Positions 9,401 to 17,055 of a DNA stretch of 42,681 nt are shown here, in pieces; within the stretch, counting starts at the first letter, position 1, and each line of letters begins with the position of its first letter. The DNA is from Corallococcus terminator (GTDB lineage: Bacteria; Myxococcota; Myxococcia; Myxococcales; Myxococcaceae). The notes under the pieces were generated by a model, which was not told where the DNA came from, searched no databases, and saw only the letters and a list, made by a program, of their open reading frames with translations. The stretch is from positions 1 through 42,681 of the forward strand of contig NZ_RAVZ01000036.1 of assembly GCF_003611635.1 (NCBI RefSeq), read 5' to 3'. The position numbers and the translations under genes were made by a program.

Positions 9401-9979
9401 TCCGGCCGCCGTCTTCGCGTCCACGGATTTCAGCGTGGTGTCACGGACCTGCACCACGATGAAGCCCTTCTGCACATCCTCCCAGAGCGCCTTGTCGGCG
9501 GGCTTCGTGCCGACCCACTCCATCTTGGGCGCGCCGGGGTGCCGTCGCTGGTACTGGGCGTTGATCTCCTCCAGCACCTGGGCCTCGGTCGGGGCCTGCC
9601 CCTTCATCCGCGTGCGCAGGGCGGTCAGGTCCGCGCGGAAGGGCAGTGAGACGCCTTCGTTCTTGGGCGTCGTGCCCCGCACCGTCTGGGCCGCGGGCGC
9701 CATGGAGGCCCGGGGGCCCGGGGTGGCCGGCGTCGTCCCGACCGATGAGGTCGCGTTGGCAGTGGACGGCCCGCTCCCCAGCAGGTCCATCCGCCGCGCC
9801 GATGCGGGCGCCGACGTGAAGCCGTCGCGGGCCCGCTCCTGGAGCACACCCGGCGTCGGCACGGCGGGGGACGCCCCCGAAACAACGCCCGGACGCGCCG
9901 ACACCGCCTTCGGTTCCCCTGCGGGAACCCTCGTGAAGGAGGCGAACCCTCCGCCTCCCGCCAGACCTCGGACCGCCAT
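6419..9979 (-). CDS. Large effector- or polymorphic-toxin-like protein with kinase-like C-terminus
   Basis: A 1186-aa protein; ATG 9979 follows GAGGGGGC. There is no signal peptide. Residues 1-90 are Ser/Pro/Ala-rich and disordered, and about 90-560 is highly charged and alpha-helical, likely coiled coil. Two hydrophobic hairpins follow (about 585-620, VASVLVGAGLLSGGAGIPGL, and 645-662, FGWVVLAMAGAAVDLGG). This glycine-rich pair separated by SSQEPSFGW resembles the pre-toxin region of polymorphic toxins. Residues about 820-875 hold a PKAKAPEVKTP-type repeat linker. The C-terminal about 180 residues look kinase-like: GASGRLFVGERDGKPLVFKTD (Gly-rich strand and a Lys), a hinge-like MDKVEGQNLG, then SDTTWGDFFLTPD. 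Canonical HRD and DFG motifs are not clear. Family assignment is inference. Confidence 0.55.
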   Translation of the reverse strand: MAVRGLAGGGGFASFTRVPAGEPKAVSARPGVVSGASPAVPTPGVLQERARDGFTSAPASARRMDLLGSGPSTANATSSVGTTPATPGPRASMAPAAQTVRGTTPKNEGVSLPFRADLTALRTRMKGQAPTEAQVLEEINAQYQRRHPGAPKMEWVGTKPADKALWEDVQKGFIVVQVRDTTLKSVDAKTAAGRDAFAKKLPPEERASLEAEVDRRYGQKTQSTDKPATPEEKAYREALRQDLLKQRQALEGVPPHVRDFLLSQEGPAGPVDPETLKRVAAKLSTLSPAELADYASRVTGNTTDLGDFEASVDRYRQERTERTDAADSLRQLQTRLTTPAQVYSDYNAYRAQVDSNEGLFITGSSAAVLEDKLKAELPQHGFADIPAYEKSLKDFRAGFEQEARALGEAQLTRYAHDLFAAESRYADPTVLNQALDPARKLYEQAKALRAKADLIERPPNASVARPQGDVAKLRADANSLVFKAEGLLKNVAEGHPLLARDLKFAQRLAQVPAGETSKLLKAQMDQRRQDIATTRAKLRDDPKFLYGLDNLLAASRVEQGLQPGSLPARMIDDHLNGKRGEQVLKDVAVASVLVGAGLLSGGAGIPGLVVAGVSAGVSAYQAKEALEQYQSGVAANNTGLSSQEPSFGWVVLAMAGAAVDLGGVAKAARVLDSMTDAVREFNAARNLGKLEQRLKTVPGMTPRVQEQVMEAARNEARLQQQVKGLLTRGGPIQVREGAAPDARLGELSGVARSLAERGEDSFGRFLQELKTNKLIDGEPSTGALKRLKEVYEDGVQQAKQARKAAETKLLDGLEDAKPTTTPAAKKAPTPEVPTPKAKAPEVKTPKAKAPEVPTSKVKTSDVKTPEVKTPVKPAPVAGTGPKEALEEYKKIAARFDVDDDFSTQDMQAQVLRTFEKSGGDAEMARTLKAMSEQDPSTFNRAFAIEPLGVLFELGASKNPELVQYARRVLANTLNGTLRPEDMKSALRDATFLSELPPAGPVREITDGYGASGRLFVGERDGKPLVFKTDNKLDLIYRDPSTYEVDLTVRALESYQGPKYAGQFRVTDPATGLWRQAVGMDKVEGQNLGALLDLQASGKPLPFPITERHIEALHQFEEALRRDGVKVSDTTWGDFFLTPDPKRPLAPLDMLPVQGQLPTTGIRGPEGKRVEDVLRKLMKAPSAKPQP

Positions 9980-10071
9980 GGCCAGCCCCCTCGGAGAACG
10001 GATGTTCCCGTCCCTTTACGGTGGAGGCCGCCCGGCGGATTGTTTTGCATTTCGCCGCCCGGATTCCGGCA

Positions 10072-11616
10072 TCAGGCGCGCTTGAAGGCGCTCGCGTCTG
10101 GCAGGCCGCTGCCTCCCAGGTCGGCGCCCATGGCGGTGAGGACGCCGGAGAAGATGTCCGGTTCGTTGGAGGTCACCTTGCCCGGCTGCGCTTGCCCGGT
10201 GCGCGCGTCGAAGCCGTAGGTGAGCGTGGTGTTCGGGTCCATGCCGCCCAGGACCGTATTGCCCTTCACCATGGGGGACAGGAGCAGGAAGCCGTTGTTG
10301 AGGTCGTGGCCCGAACCGAACTCGGTGGCGTGGGTGGGGCGCGGGCGGGTGCGCCCGAAGTCCGTGGCCACGTAGATCATCGTGCGGTCCCACATGGACT
10401 CGCCCGTCGCCGCGTCGAACGGCTCCGACTTGAGCAGGCCGATGAGCGAATCCACCGCGCCCAGGATGCGCGCCCACATGAAGGCCTGCCCGCCCCGGTG
10501 GTCGTTGTGGCTGATGTCGAACGCGAGCGGTGGGTTGGCGATGCCGTTGGGCCCCCCCACCGCGACGTTGAAGTCGGGCCCCAGCGTCACCGACACGGAC
10601 ACGCGGTACTTGAGCAGGAGGAACGCGAGCGCCGCCTGGCCCTCCACCGGGTCGGTGAAGAACGCGGGGAAGGCCGCGCGCAGTCGCGCCCCGTCCGGCG
10701 AGCTGTCCAATCCATACTGCGCCAGCGGAATCTGCGGCGGCGCGTTGGGCAGGATGTTGAGCCGGGTGATGAGGTCCATGCCCTCCAGCTTCGGCTGCTG
10801 CACGCTGCGCTGTTCGTGCCAGCGCTTCAGCGCTGGGCTGTCCTGGAAGGTGCGGCCGAAGATGGACCGCTCATCCAGGGCGTTGCGCGTGGAGCGCGCC
10901 AGGGCAATCACATCCTTCGACGGGGCGTTGGCGATGCCGCGCGAGCCGTCCAGGCCCAGGGGCCAGAGGGACGGGTTGACCACGGTCTCACCGAAGCAGG
11001 CCAGGGGCAGGTCCCCATCGGTGCCGCGCTCGGAGTAGCCGCCGGTGCCCATGTTGACGTTGGGCAGCGGCATGCTGGCGCCCCATTGGAGCGCGACGGC
11101 CTCCTGGAGCGTGCGGCCCCGCCAGGCCGCGTTGCCCGTGAGCGAGCGCTTCTGGGCGATGTTGTGGTTCACCGACGTGCCCACGGACGTGGCCACCAGC
11201 ATGTCGTTCATGTGCTTCTTCACGAACGCCAGTTGGTCGGTGTCGACCGGGATGGGGATGCTGCCCAGGCGGCTGTTGCTGTACTTCACCGCGCGGAAGG
11301 GGCTGCCCGCCACGGACTGCACCTGCGCGTCCGGGAAGGTGTTGAGCGCGCCCGCGTTGGCGCACTCGGACTGACGCACGGCGAGGAAGCTGTCCACGAT
11401 GGACGCGCCGCCCGCTGCCCCGATGACGATGAGGAACTTGGGCTTGCCGTCGAGCAGGTCGCGCTTGCGGCCCAGCTTCTCCAGCGCCTCGGGCGTCTGG
11501 AGCGATTCACGGCAGCCGGAGAGGAGGGGGCCCAGGGTGGCGGAGCCCGCCGCGCAGAGTGACAGCGCGCGCAGCATCTCCCGACGCGACAACCGACCGG
11601 TGTGTTTGAGGGTCAT
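10072..11616 (-). CDS. DUF1501 family Tat-exported protein
   Basis: A 514-aa protein and the last gene of a three-gene operon. The N-terminus has a twin-arginine signal (GRLSRREMLRALSL) followed by AAGSATLGPLLSGC, so it is folded before export and possibly lipidated. The body has the DUF1501 hallmarks: FLIVIGAAGGAS near the start, HNDHRGGQAFMWARI, and TDFGRTRPRPTHATEFGSGHDLNNGFLLLSP near the end. DUF1501 belongs to the alkaline phosphatase/sulfatase-like superfamily and is typical of planctomycetes and myxobacteria, where it sits beside cytochrome-like DUF1588/1592/1800 proteins. Biochemical function is unknown. It starts 12 nt after the lipoprotein gene. Confidence 0.88.
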   Translation of the reverse strand: MTLKHTGRLSRREMLRALSLCAAGSATLGPLLSGCRESLQTPEALEKLGRKRDLLDGKPKFLIVIGAAGGASIVDSFLAVRQSECANAGALNTFPDAQVQSVAGSPFRAVKYSNSRLGSIPIPVDTDQLAFVKKHMNDMLVATSVGTSVNHNIAQKRSLTGNAAWRGRTLQEAVALQWGASMPLPNVNMGTGGYSERGTDGDLPLACFGETVVNPSLWPLGLDGSRGIANAPSKDVIALARSTRNALDERSIFGRTFQDSPALKRWHEQRSVQQPKLEGMDLITRLNILPNAPPQIPLAQYGLDSSPDGARLRAAFPAFFTDPVEGQAALAFLLLKYRVSVSVTLGPDFNVAVGGPNGIANPPLAFDISHNDHRGGQAFMWARILGAVDSLIGLLKSEPFDAATGESMWDRTMIYVATDFGRTRPRPTHATEFGSGHDLNNGFLLLSPMVKGNTVLGGMDPNTTLTYGFDARTGQAQPGKVTSNEPDIFSGVLTAMGADLGGSGLPDASAFKRA

Positions 11617-11628
11617 GGACGGGGTTCC

Positions 11629-12285
11629 TCAGTAGAAGACGGCTTCGGCGGAAGAGAAGACAGCGAGACACGCGGCCTGCATCCAGGCGACGCCCGGATT
11701 GGGCGTGCCAGTGGCCTCCACGTCGCGCGCCAACTGCACCAGCGTGTCGCGCTCGTCCTGGGTCGGGTCGCGCAACCACGCCCGGCGCACCAGGGACGAC
11801 AGGGCCGTGGCGACGGCGGGGCTCGCGGGGTCGGTGAGCTTGCCGTTCGTCAGCGCCACGTCCTTGAACACCACCGCCGTGGCCGGCGCGTTGATGTCCT
11901 GGGCGATGCGCGCGTTGCAGGCGGAGAGCACGGTGCGCTCCACCGTGATGGGCGCGGCGGCGCCTGTCACCGGGGCCGTTTCGTAGACGCTGTGCGCGTA
12001 GGGATCCACGCCGCCCAGGGACACGCCGTGCACGTTCACGCACGGGTACTGGCCCAGCTCGTTGCACACGGACGACACGGGCAGTTCCAGCGCGGCGGCC
12101 AGGTCGAGCGACAGCCGCTCCGGTCCCTTGAAGCGCAGATTGCCCTTCTGGGACTTCGCGACGCCGCCGTCGTAGGAGGGCGTCACCCCAGGGTTGGCGT
12201 CAGGGCCCAGGTCGACGGCGAGGGGAATCTTGTCCGAACAACCCGTCAGGAGCAGACAGGTGAGCAGCAGGCGTTCAGGGCGCAC
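11629..12285 (-). CDS. Lipoprotein of the DUF1501 operon
   Basis: A 218-aa protein. The GTG start at 12285 lies inside the last codons of the upstream cytochrome-like gene (11-nt overlap), implying translational coupling. The signal peptide MRPERLLLTCLLLTGCSD has lipobox LLTGC (Cys16). A middle segment, SSVCNELGQYPCVNVHGVSLGGVDPYAHSVYE, carries a cysteine pair. The C-terminal part (RRAWLRDPTQDERDTLVQLAR, ending AACLAVFSSAEAVFY) resembles the tails of DUF1549/1553-type proteins, where a similar helix ends in a (N/S)xxEFxxY motif. Probably an envelope partner of its two neighbours; the function is unknown. Confidence 0.7.
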   Translation of the reverse strand: MRPERLLLTCLLLTGCSDKIPLAVDLGPDANPGVTPSYDGGVAKSQKGNLRFKGPERLSLDLAAALELPVSSVCNELGQYPCVNVHGVSLGGVDPYAHSVYETAPVTGAAAPITVERTVLSACNARIAQDINAPATAVVFKDVALTNGKLTDPASPAVATALSSLVRRAWLRDPTQDERDTLVQLARDVEATGTPNPGVAWMQAACLAVFSSAEAVFY

Positions 12286-13702
12286 CGTAGGCCTCCGTGC
12301 GGATCAGGTCGTGCAGCATCTTCTGCACGCGGTAGTTGTGGGGGGTGCGCAGGGCCTGCCACGTGCGGACGAACTCTTCGTTCTCCTCCGGCGTGGGGGC
12401 GTGGCCCACCAGCAGCTTCCAGTAGTCGGTGACGGTGGAGATGGCGAAGGCGTCGCTGTTGCTGGCCACCTGGGCCCACTCCAACAGGTCGTTGACGGGC
12501 TGCCCCAGGATGACGCCCTTCTCCGGCGTCTGCTTCAGGGTCTCCACATCATTGGGGAACAGCAGCTCCAGGCGGTTGGGCAGGTAGCGGTTGGACAGCG
12601 CGCCGCCGATGCCGTTGTAGTTGCGGTACGGGTACGACAGCGGGTCGAGCGTCGCGTGGCACGCGGCGCACTGTTCGGCCTTCACGCCCTTGGCGTCGTA
12701 GTCGCGAGGCTCGTTGGCGACGCTGTGCAGGCCCTCCTGCTTCGCGATGTCCAGGCCCAGGTACGCGCGGTACATCTGCGAGGCGGCGTTGCGCGGCAGC
12801 GCGGTGAACATCACGAACGAGGTGAGCGTCCACGCGCTCGTCATGTTGCCGGCGCGGTGCGCGGCGTCCACCGTCTGCGATGAGAGCGTGTTGACGGACG
12901 CGTAGGTGGTGGGGTTCGTGCCCGAACGCTTCACGAAGTACCGCGCGGTGAGGACTTCGCGGGCGTCGTGGTCGTCCGTCTGGGACCAGGTGAAGAGGGC
13001 GTAATCGTCGTAGTAGTCGGCCAGGGGAATCTGGCCCGCGTCCTCGCCGGACTTGATGGAGCCCACGGGCCTGATTTTCGGGTGGGCCACCTTCCACAAC
13101 TGCCCGTGCTTGCCGCGCCAGAAGTCGGACTTGAGGCAGCGGTCCAGCTCCTGGTCGATGAAGGCGCGCTTCAGGTCCTCGGTGCCCAGCTCCAGGAACG
13201 TCTGGACCTGCGCGTAGGTGGGGGACACGCCGCAGAAGTCGCTCAGCATCCGGCGGTACACGAAGCGAGTGTCGTACTGGCAGACCTTGAACTGGGGATT
13301 CTCCCCGCCGCCGCAGACGCCGCTGGGAGGGACGCTGGTGGCGTCGCCGGGCAGCGAGCCCTGCTCGATTTCGAATTGGTTCGGAGCCTTGTCGCCGTCG
13401 GTGTCCTCGCTGGCGATGGTCCGGAGCGCGGCGGGCAGCGCCTGCGCGAAGTCCGCATCGGAGAGGGGGCGAGGGCTGCCCGGGAGCAGCCAGGTTTCCA
13501 GCGCGCTGCCGTACGCGTTCCGCTGGGGCGGGGCCACGTGGCAGTAGGTACATGCGGGCTGGGTGCCCTGGCAGGCGGGCGCGGTGGGGTACTCGGCGCA
13601 GAAGAGGCCGGGGCCGCTGGGCTTGGCCAGGGCCGGGGGCGCGAACCCCAGCATCAACCCGAGCAGCAACCAGCGGCTCGGGGTTTCAGGAAATGGGGGC
13701 AC
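12275..13702 (-). CDS. CxxCH-containing DUF1592/DUF1588-like exported protein
   Basis: A 475-aa protein, first gene of the operon. I chose GTG 13702 because CGGAG precedes it at good spacing and it gives a signal peptide (PSRWLLLGLMLGFAPPALA). Two c-type heme-binding motifs are visible: CTYCHV near residue 55 and CAACHA near 345, the second followed by LDPLSYPYRNYNGIG. That CxxCHxxxDPLxxxxxNFD/YxxIG pattern is the DUF1588 signature. SEDTDGDKAPNQFEIEQGSLPGD looks like a thrombospondin type 3-like calcium loop. Heme attachment would occur after export. It is likely an envelope redox or binding partner of the DUF1501 protein. Confidence 0.75.
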   Translation of the reverse strand: MPPFPETPSRWLLLGLMLGFAPPALAKPSGPGLFCAEYPTAPACQGTQPACTYCHVAPPQRNAYGSALETWLLPGSPRPLSDADFAQALPAALRTIASEDTDGDKAPNQFEIEQGSLPGDATSVPPSGVCGGGENPQFKVCQYDTRFVYRRMLSDFCGVSPTYAQVQTFLELGTEDLKRAFIDQELDRCLKSDFWRGKHGQLWKVAHPKIRPVGSIKSGEDAGQIPLADYYDDYALFTWSQTDDHDAREVLTARYFVKRSGTNPTTYASVNTLSSQTVDAAHRAGNMTSAWTLTSFVMFTALPRNAASQMYRAYLGLDIAKQEGLHSVANEPRDYDAKGVKAEQCAACHATLDPLSYPYRNYNGIGGALSNRYLPNRLELLFPNDVETLKQTPEKGVILGQPVNDLLEWAQVASNSDAFAISTVTDYWKLLVGHAPTPEENEEFVRTWQALRTPHNYRVQKMLHDLIRTEAYGAP

Positions 13703-13793
13703 GCGGGCTCCGAAAAACGGGGGCAGGTCCTCTACGGACACTTCAACCCGGAGAATCAGAAACGGTTTCGGAGATTCGTGCGAGTCGGGCGCT

Positions 13794-13807
13794 GTAGGGC
13801 GCCCTAC
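13794..13807. terminator. Short palindrome at end of GH16 gene
   Basis: A perfect 14-bp palindrome GTAGGGCGCCCTAC overlaps the TAG stop of the upstream glucanase gene (minus strand). It may be part of a terminator hairpin, but with no loop and no T run it could be chance. Confidence 0.25.
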
Positions 13808-14664
13808 TGGCGCTGGGAGACGCGCACCCAGTCCACTTCCATCGTCTGGGGCCCCTGGCGCAGCAGGTCCGCGGTGGCCTGCGGCACGCCGAAGTAGGGC
13901 TCCTTCGCGCCGTTGACGCCGGAGGGGTAGGTGCCGCCCACCGCGAAGTTGAGGATGATGAACAGGGGCTTGTCGAACGCCCACGCGCCGTGCTGTTCCA
14001 CCTCCGCGCGAGTCGTGGTCTTCATCAGCACCCCGTCGACGTACCACTTGATGTCCGTGGGCGAGGAGTCGACGCGGTACTCGTGCCAGTCGCTCACCGG
14101 CGTGCTCGGGTTGAAGCGGCCGTTGATGGGCGTGTTGCCGGAGTAGCCGGGGCCATGCAGCGCGACGGACACCCAGTCGCCGAAGCCGACGTTCTCCATG
14201 ATGTCCAGCTCACCGCAGGCCGGCCACCCCGTCTTCGCGATGTCGCTGCCCAGCATCCAGAACGCCGGCCACAACCCGGGGCCCACCGGCAGCTTGATGC
14301 GCGCCTCGACGCGGCCATGGACGAACTGCTGCTTGCCCGCGCTCTCCACCCGGCCGGAGGTGAACGGATAGCCGTTGTTGGACTCCATGCGCGCGGTGAG
14401 CTTCAGCGTGCCGCCGCTCACCGACACGTTGTCCGGCGACGTCGTGTACTGCTGCTGCTCCTGGTTCACGTGCACGTTGGTGTTGATGATCCAGTTGGAT
14501 GCATCCACGGCCGAGCCGTTGAACTCGTCGGCCCACACCTGGACCCAGCCGTCCTCCGTGCGGAGTGCTCCCTCCCGCTGGGGGGCGACGGGCGCTCCCG
14601 CGCAGGCCGTCAGCCCCGCCACCAGTGCCCATGCGCCCACGGTCCTGCTCGGTCTGAATGCCAT
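13804..14664 (-). CDS. GH16 family beta-glucanase, lipoprotein
   Basis: A 286-aa exported enzyme that should cleave beta-1,3 or beta-1,3-1,4 glucans such as laminarin or lichenan by a retaining mechanism. ATG 14664 follows GAGGAAC. A signal peptide ends in lipobox GLTAC (Cys21). The GH16 domain fills residues 38-286, with the catalytic motif GELDIMEN (nucleophile Glu152, Asp154, acid/base Glu157). The substrate-cleft segments GPGLWPAFWMLG and LHGPGYSGNTPINGRF are also present. The family assignment is secure; the exact polymer is not. It is a close paralogue of the gene at 15570-16895 and lacks that protein's N-terminal domain. Confidence 0.93.
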   Translation of the reverse strand: MAFRPSRTVGAWALVAGLTACAGAPVAPQREGALRTEDGWVQVWADEFNGSAVDASNWIINTNVHVNQEQQQYTTSPDNVSVSGGTLKLTARMESNNGYPFTSGRVESAGKQQFVHGRVEARIKLPVGPGLWPAFWMLGSDIAKTGWPACGELDIMENVGFGDWVSVALHGPGYSGNTPINGRFNPSTPVSDWHEYRVDSSPTDIKWYVDGVLMKTTTRAEVEQHGAWAFDKPLFIILNFAVGGTYPSGVNGAKEPYFGVPQATADLLRQGPQTMEVDWVRVSQRQ

Positions 14665-14741
14665 GGCTGTGTTGTTCCTCGTCAGGTGTGTTCCGGAAGG
14701 GGAGTGAATCCAACTGCGGACCGCGTGAAGGAGGGGAGGGG

Positions 14742-15488
14742 CTACTGGAGCGTCCGCCGGTCCACCGGCGCATCGGGGGCCTCGCCCCGATAGGTCGCGG
14801 TGGGAGGCAGCAGCAGCGATTCGTGAAGCCGGCCTTCCACGTCCAGCGACACATCCACCGCGGGCTGGCGCACGGGCTCCACGCTGCCATCCGAGTGCAG
14901 GAGCACGCCGCCTCCCTGCGGAATGCCAAGCCCCCGCGTGGGCAATCCCGCCTGCCGCACCGCGAGCTTGAGGCCCGGCCATTCCGGAGGTTCGTGCACG
15001 CTGATGAGGTACGGCGCCAGTCCCAACGTGGGGAAGGGTTCGCCCTCCTGGGGCAGGTCGTCGCACCACGCGCCCAGGCCCAGGTGCATGGCCCCCGCGG
15101 ACACGCCCATCAGCACCGCGCCCGCCTGATGGCGCTCTCGGAGCACGGTGTCCACCCCGTGCGCCTGGAACGCCTCCCAGCCCACGCGCGGGTCGCCGCC
15201 CGCGAGCAGGATGACGTCAGCGCCCTTGAGCCACTCCAGGTCCTCCGAGGAGGGCGCGGCGGGAATGGCCCGGCAGTGGGTGAGGCCGATGCCTTCCATG
15301 GCCGCGGTGAAGATTTCGTAGAAGGCCGGCACGTCGCCGTTGGAGGCGCCCAGGTAGGCGGCGCGCACGGGCGGCACGCGCAGCTCCGCGCCGGTGAGCA
15401 CTCGCACGTAGTCCAGGAAGGGTCGCCCCTCCACACGCCAGAACAACGGAGCGCTGTCGGCCAGCAGGAGCAGGGGCGGAAGCGGCAT
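14742..15488 (-). CDS. Peptidase S51 family (dipeptidase E/cyanophycinase-like)
   Basis: A protein of about 248 aa. It has the class I glutamine-amidotransferase-like fold of family S51: AAYLGASNGDVPAFYEIF near the N-terminus, the ADVILLAGGDPRVGW turn, and the nucleophile elbow AVLMGVSAGAMHLGLG with serine in place of cysteine. GIPQGGGVLLHSDGS is the conserved C-terminal strand pair. ATG 15488 gives a natural start (MPLPPLLLLADSAP), but no Shine-Dalgarno is visible; a TTG at 15554 would add 22 residues. The substrate is unknown; relatives cleave Asp-X dipeptides or cyanophycin. It lies between the two GH16 genes on the same strand. Confidence 0.75.
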   Translation of the reverse strand: MPLPPLLLLADSAPLFWRVEGRPFLDYVRVLTGAELRVPPVRAAYLGASNGDVPAFYEIFTAAMEGIGLTHCRAIPAAPSSEDLEWLKGADVILLAGGDPRVGWEAFQAHGVDTVLRERHQAGAVLMGVSAGAMHLGLGAWCDDLPQEGEPFPTLGLAPYLISVHEPPEWPGLKLAVRQAGLPTRGLGIPQGGGVLLHSDGSVEPVRQPAVDVSLDVEGRLHESLLLPPTATYRGEAPDAPVDRRTLQ

Positions 15489-15569
15489 GCGCGGCAGGAT
15501 AGGAGGGGTGGGGACGGGGAGCCACTGCCGCGGCTCCCCGTCCTGCTCACCCAAGGCGTGAAGCGGGGA

Positions 15570-16895
15570 CTACCGCCACTGGTACGCGCGCACCCAGTCG
15601 ACTTCCATCGTCTGGGGGGCGTTGCGGATGAGGTTCAGGGTGGACTGCGGCACGCCGTAGTAGGGCGTCGAGGCGCCGTTGACGCCGAAGGGATAACCGC
15701 CGCCCACCGCGAGGTTGAGGATGATGAACAGGGGCTTGTCGTACGCCCACGCGCCGTAGCGCTCGACCTCGCCGCGCAGCGTGGTCTTCACCAGCGCGCC
15801 GTCGATGTACCACTTGATGTCCGTGGAGGAGTAGTCGGTGCGGTACACGTGCCAGTCGCTCACGGACGAGTTCGTGTAGAAGCGGCCGTTGATGGGCGTG
15901 TTGCCGGAGTAGCCCGGCCCGTGCAGCGCGCCGGAGACCCAGTCGCCGTAGCCGACGTTCTCCATGATGTCGAGCTCACCGCACGCGGGCCAACCCACCG
16001 TGTTGATGTTGTTGCCCAGGAGCCAGAACGCCGGCCACAGGCCCGGGCCCACCGGCATCTTGATGCGCGCCTCAATGCGGCCGTGGCTGAACTCGCGCTT
16101 GCCCGCGCTCTCCAGCCGGCCGGAGGTGAAGGGGTAGCCGTTGTTGGACTGCAGGCGCGCGGTGAGCTTCAGCGTGCCATTGCTCACCGAGATGTTGTCG
16201 GGCGAGTTCGTGTACTGCTGCTGCTCGCTGTTCACGTGCACGCCCGTGTTGGGCGCCCAGTTGGCCGTGTTGTAGCTGGTGCCGTCGAACTCGTCGTTCC
16301 AGATCTGCACCCAGCGGTCCTCGCTGCCGCCGCCCACGATGCCGAAGGAGAACGCCTCCCAGCAGCCCGCCGTCGTGCGGTTGGCGTACAGCGGCGCGGT
16401 GCCGCCCTGGTTCGCATCCGCGGACACGAACAGGTTGTTGCTCTTCGCCTTCAGGGCCACGGTGCCGTCCGGGAAGGGCACCCAGGTGAAGCGCTCCCAG
16501 TCGCCCACCGCCGTGCGGAAGCCCGTCACCTGGCCGCTCGCGTTCGGATCCGCCGACACGTAGAGGCCCGTCTCGCTCACGCGCAGCGAGATGAAGTCAT
16601 TGCCCGCATCCCCCACCACGAACTGTTCCCAGCCCTGGAAGGTGTCGCGGTTGGCGACCAGCGGCGCGTTGGCGTGGATGTTCCGGTCCGCCGACACGTA
16701 CTTCTGCGTGGCGCACGCCCGGAGCCAGATGGTCCGGCCCAGCGGTGCCGCGGTGGCCGACTGCTCCTGAGCGACCAGCGCTTCGGGCGTCACCGTGTCG
16801 GGCGCCGTCGGGGCCGGAGCCCCGCCGCACGCCGTCAGCCCCATCAGCAATCCCAGCGCCCACAGCCCCTGCGTCCTGCTCGGTCTCGAAGCCAA
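15570..16895 (-). CDS. GH16 beta-glucanase with N-terminal fascin-like beta-trefoil
   Basis: A 441-aa lipoprotein. Translation begins at TTG 16895 after GAGGAAGAC. The signal peptide ends in lipobox GLTAC (Cys23). Residues about 50-185 form a beta-trefoil of three repeats (KYVSADRNIHANAPLVANR, LYVSADPNASGQVTGFR, LFVSADANQGGTAPLYANR), the fascin-like actin-crosslinking fold used here as a carbohydrate-binding module. The GH16 catalytic domain (about 200-441) carries GELDIMEN near 306-313. Most catalytic-domain residues match the paralogue at 13804-14664, so the pair arose by local duplication with gain or loss of the trefoil. Predicted role: breakdown of fungal or algal glucan outside the cell. 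Confidence 0.93.
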   Translation of the reverse strand: MASRPSRTQGLWALGLLMGLTACGGAPAPTAPDTVTPEALVAQEQSATAAPLGRTIWLRACATQKYVSADRNIHANAPLVANRDTFQGWEQFVVGDAGNDFISLRVSETGLYVSADPNASGQVTGFRTAVGDWERFTWVPFPDGTVALKAKSNNLFVSADANQGGTAPLYANRTTAGCWEAFSFGIVGGGSEDRWVQIWNDEFDGTSYNTANWAPNTGVHVNSEQQQYTNSPDNISVSNGTLKLTARLQSNNGYPFTSGRLESAGKREFSHGRIEARIKMPVGPGLWPAFWLLGNNINTVGWPACGELDIMENVGYGDWVSGALHGPGYSGNTPINGRFYTNSSVSDWHVYRTDYSSTDIKWYIDGALVKTTLRGEVERYGAWAYDKPLFIILNLAVGGGYPFGVNGASTPYYGVPQSTLNLIRNAPQTMEVDWVRAYQWR

Positions 16896-17055
16896 GTCTT
16901 CCTCGAAGGTAGGCCCGGACCAGGAGGGCGGTCCGGGAGTGGTTCAAGTGGACTTGTATGAAAAACGAGTAAACCGCAAGAGTTTGTTCGATTCCTGGAG
17001 GAACTGGCAACGACGACTGTTCAGCGGGTTCCCGGGCCCACGGCGCGCAGGCGCG

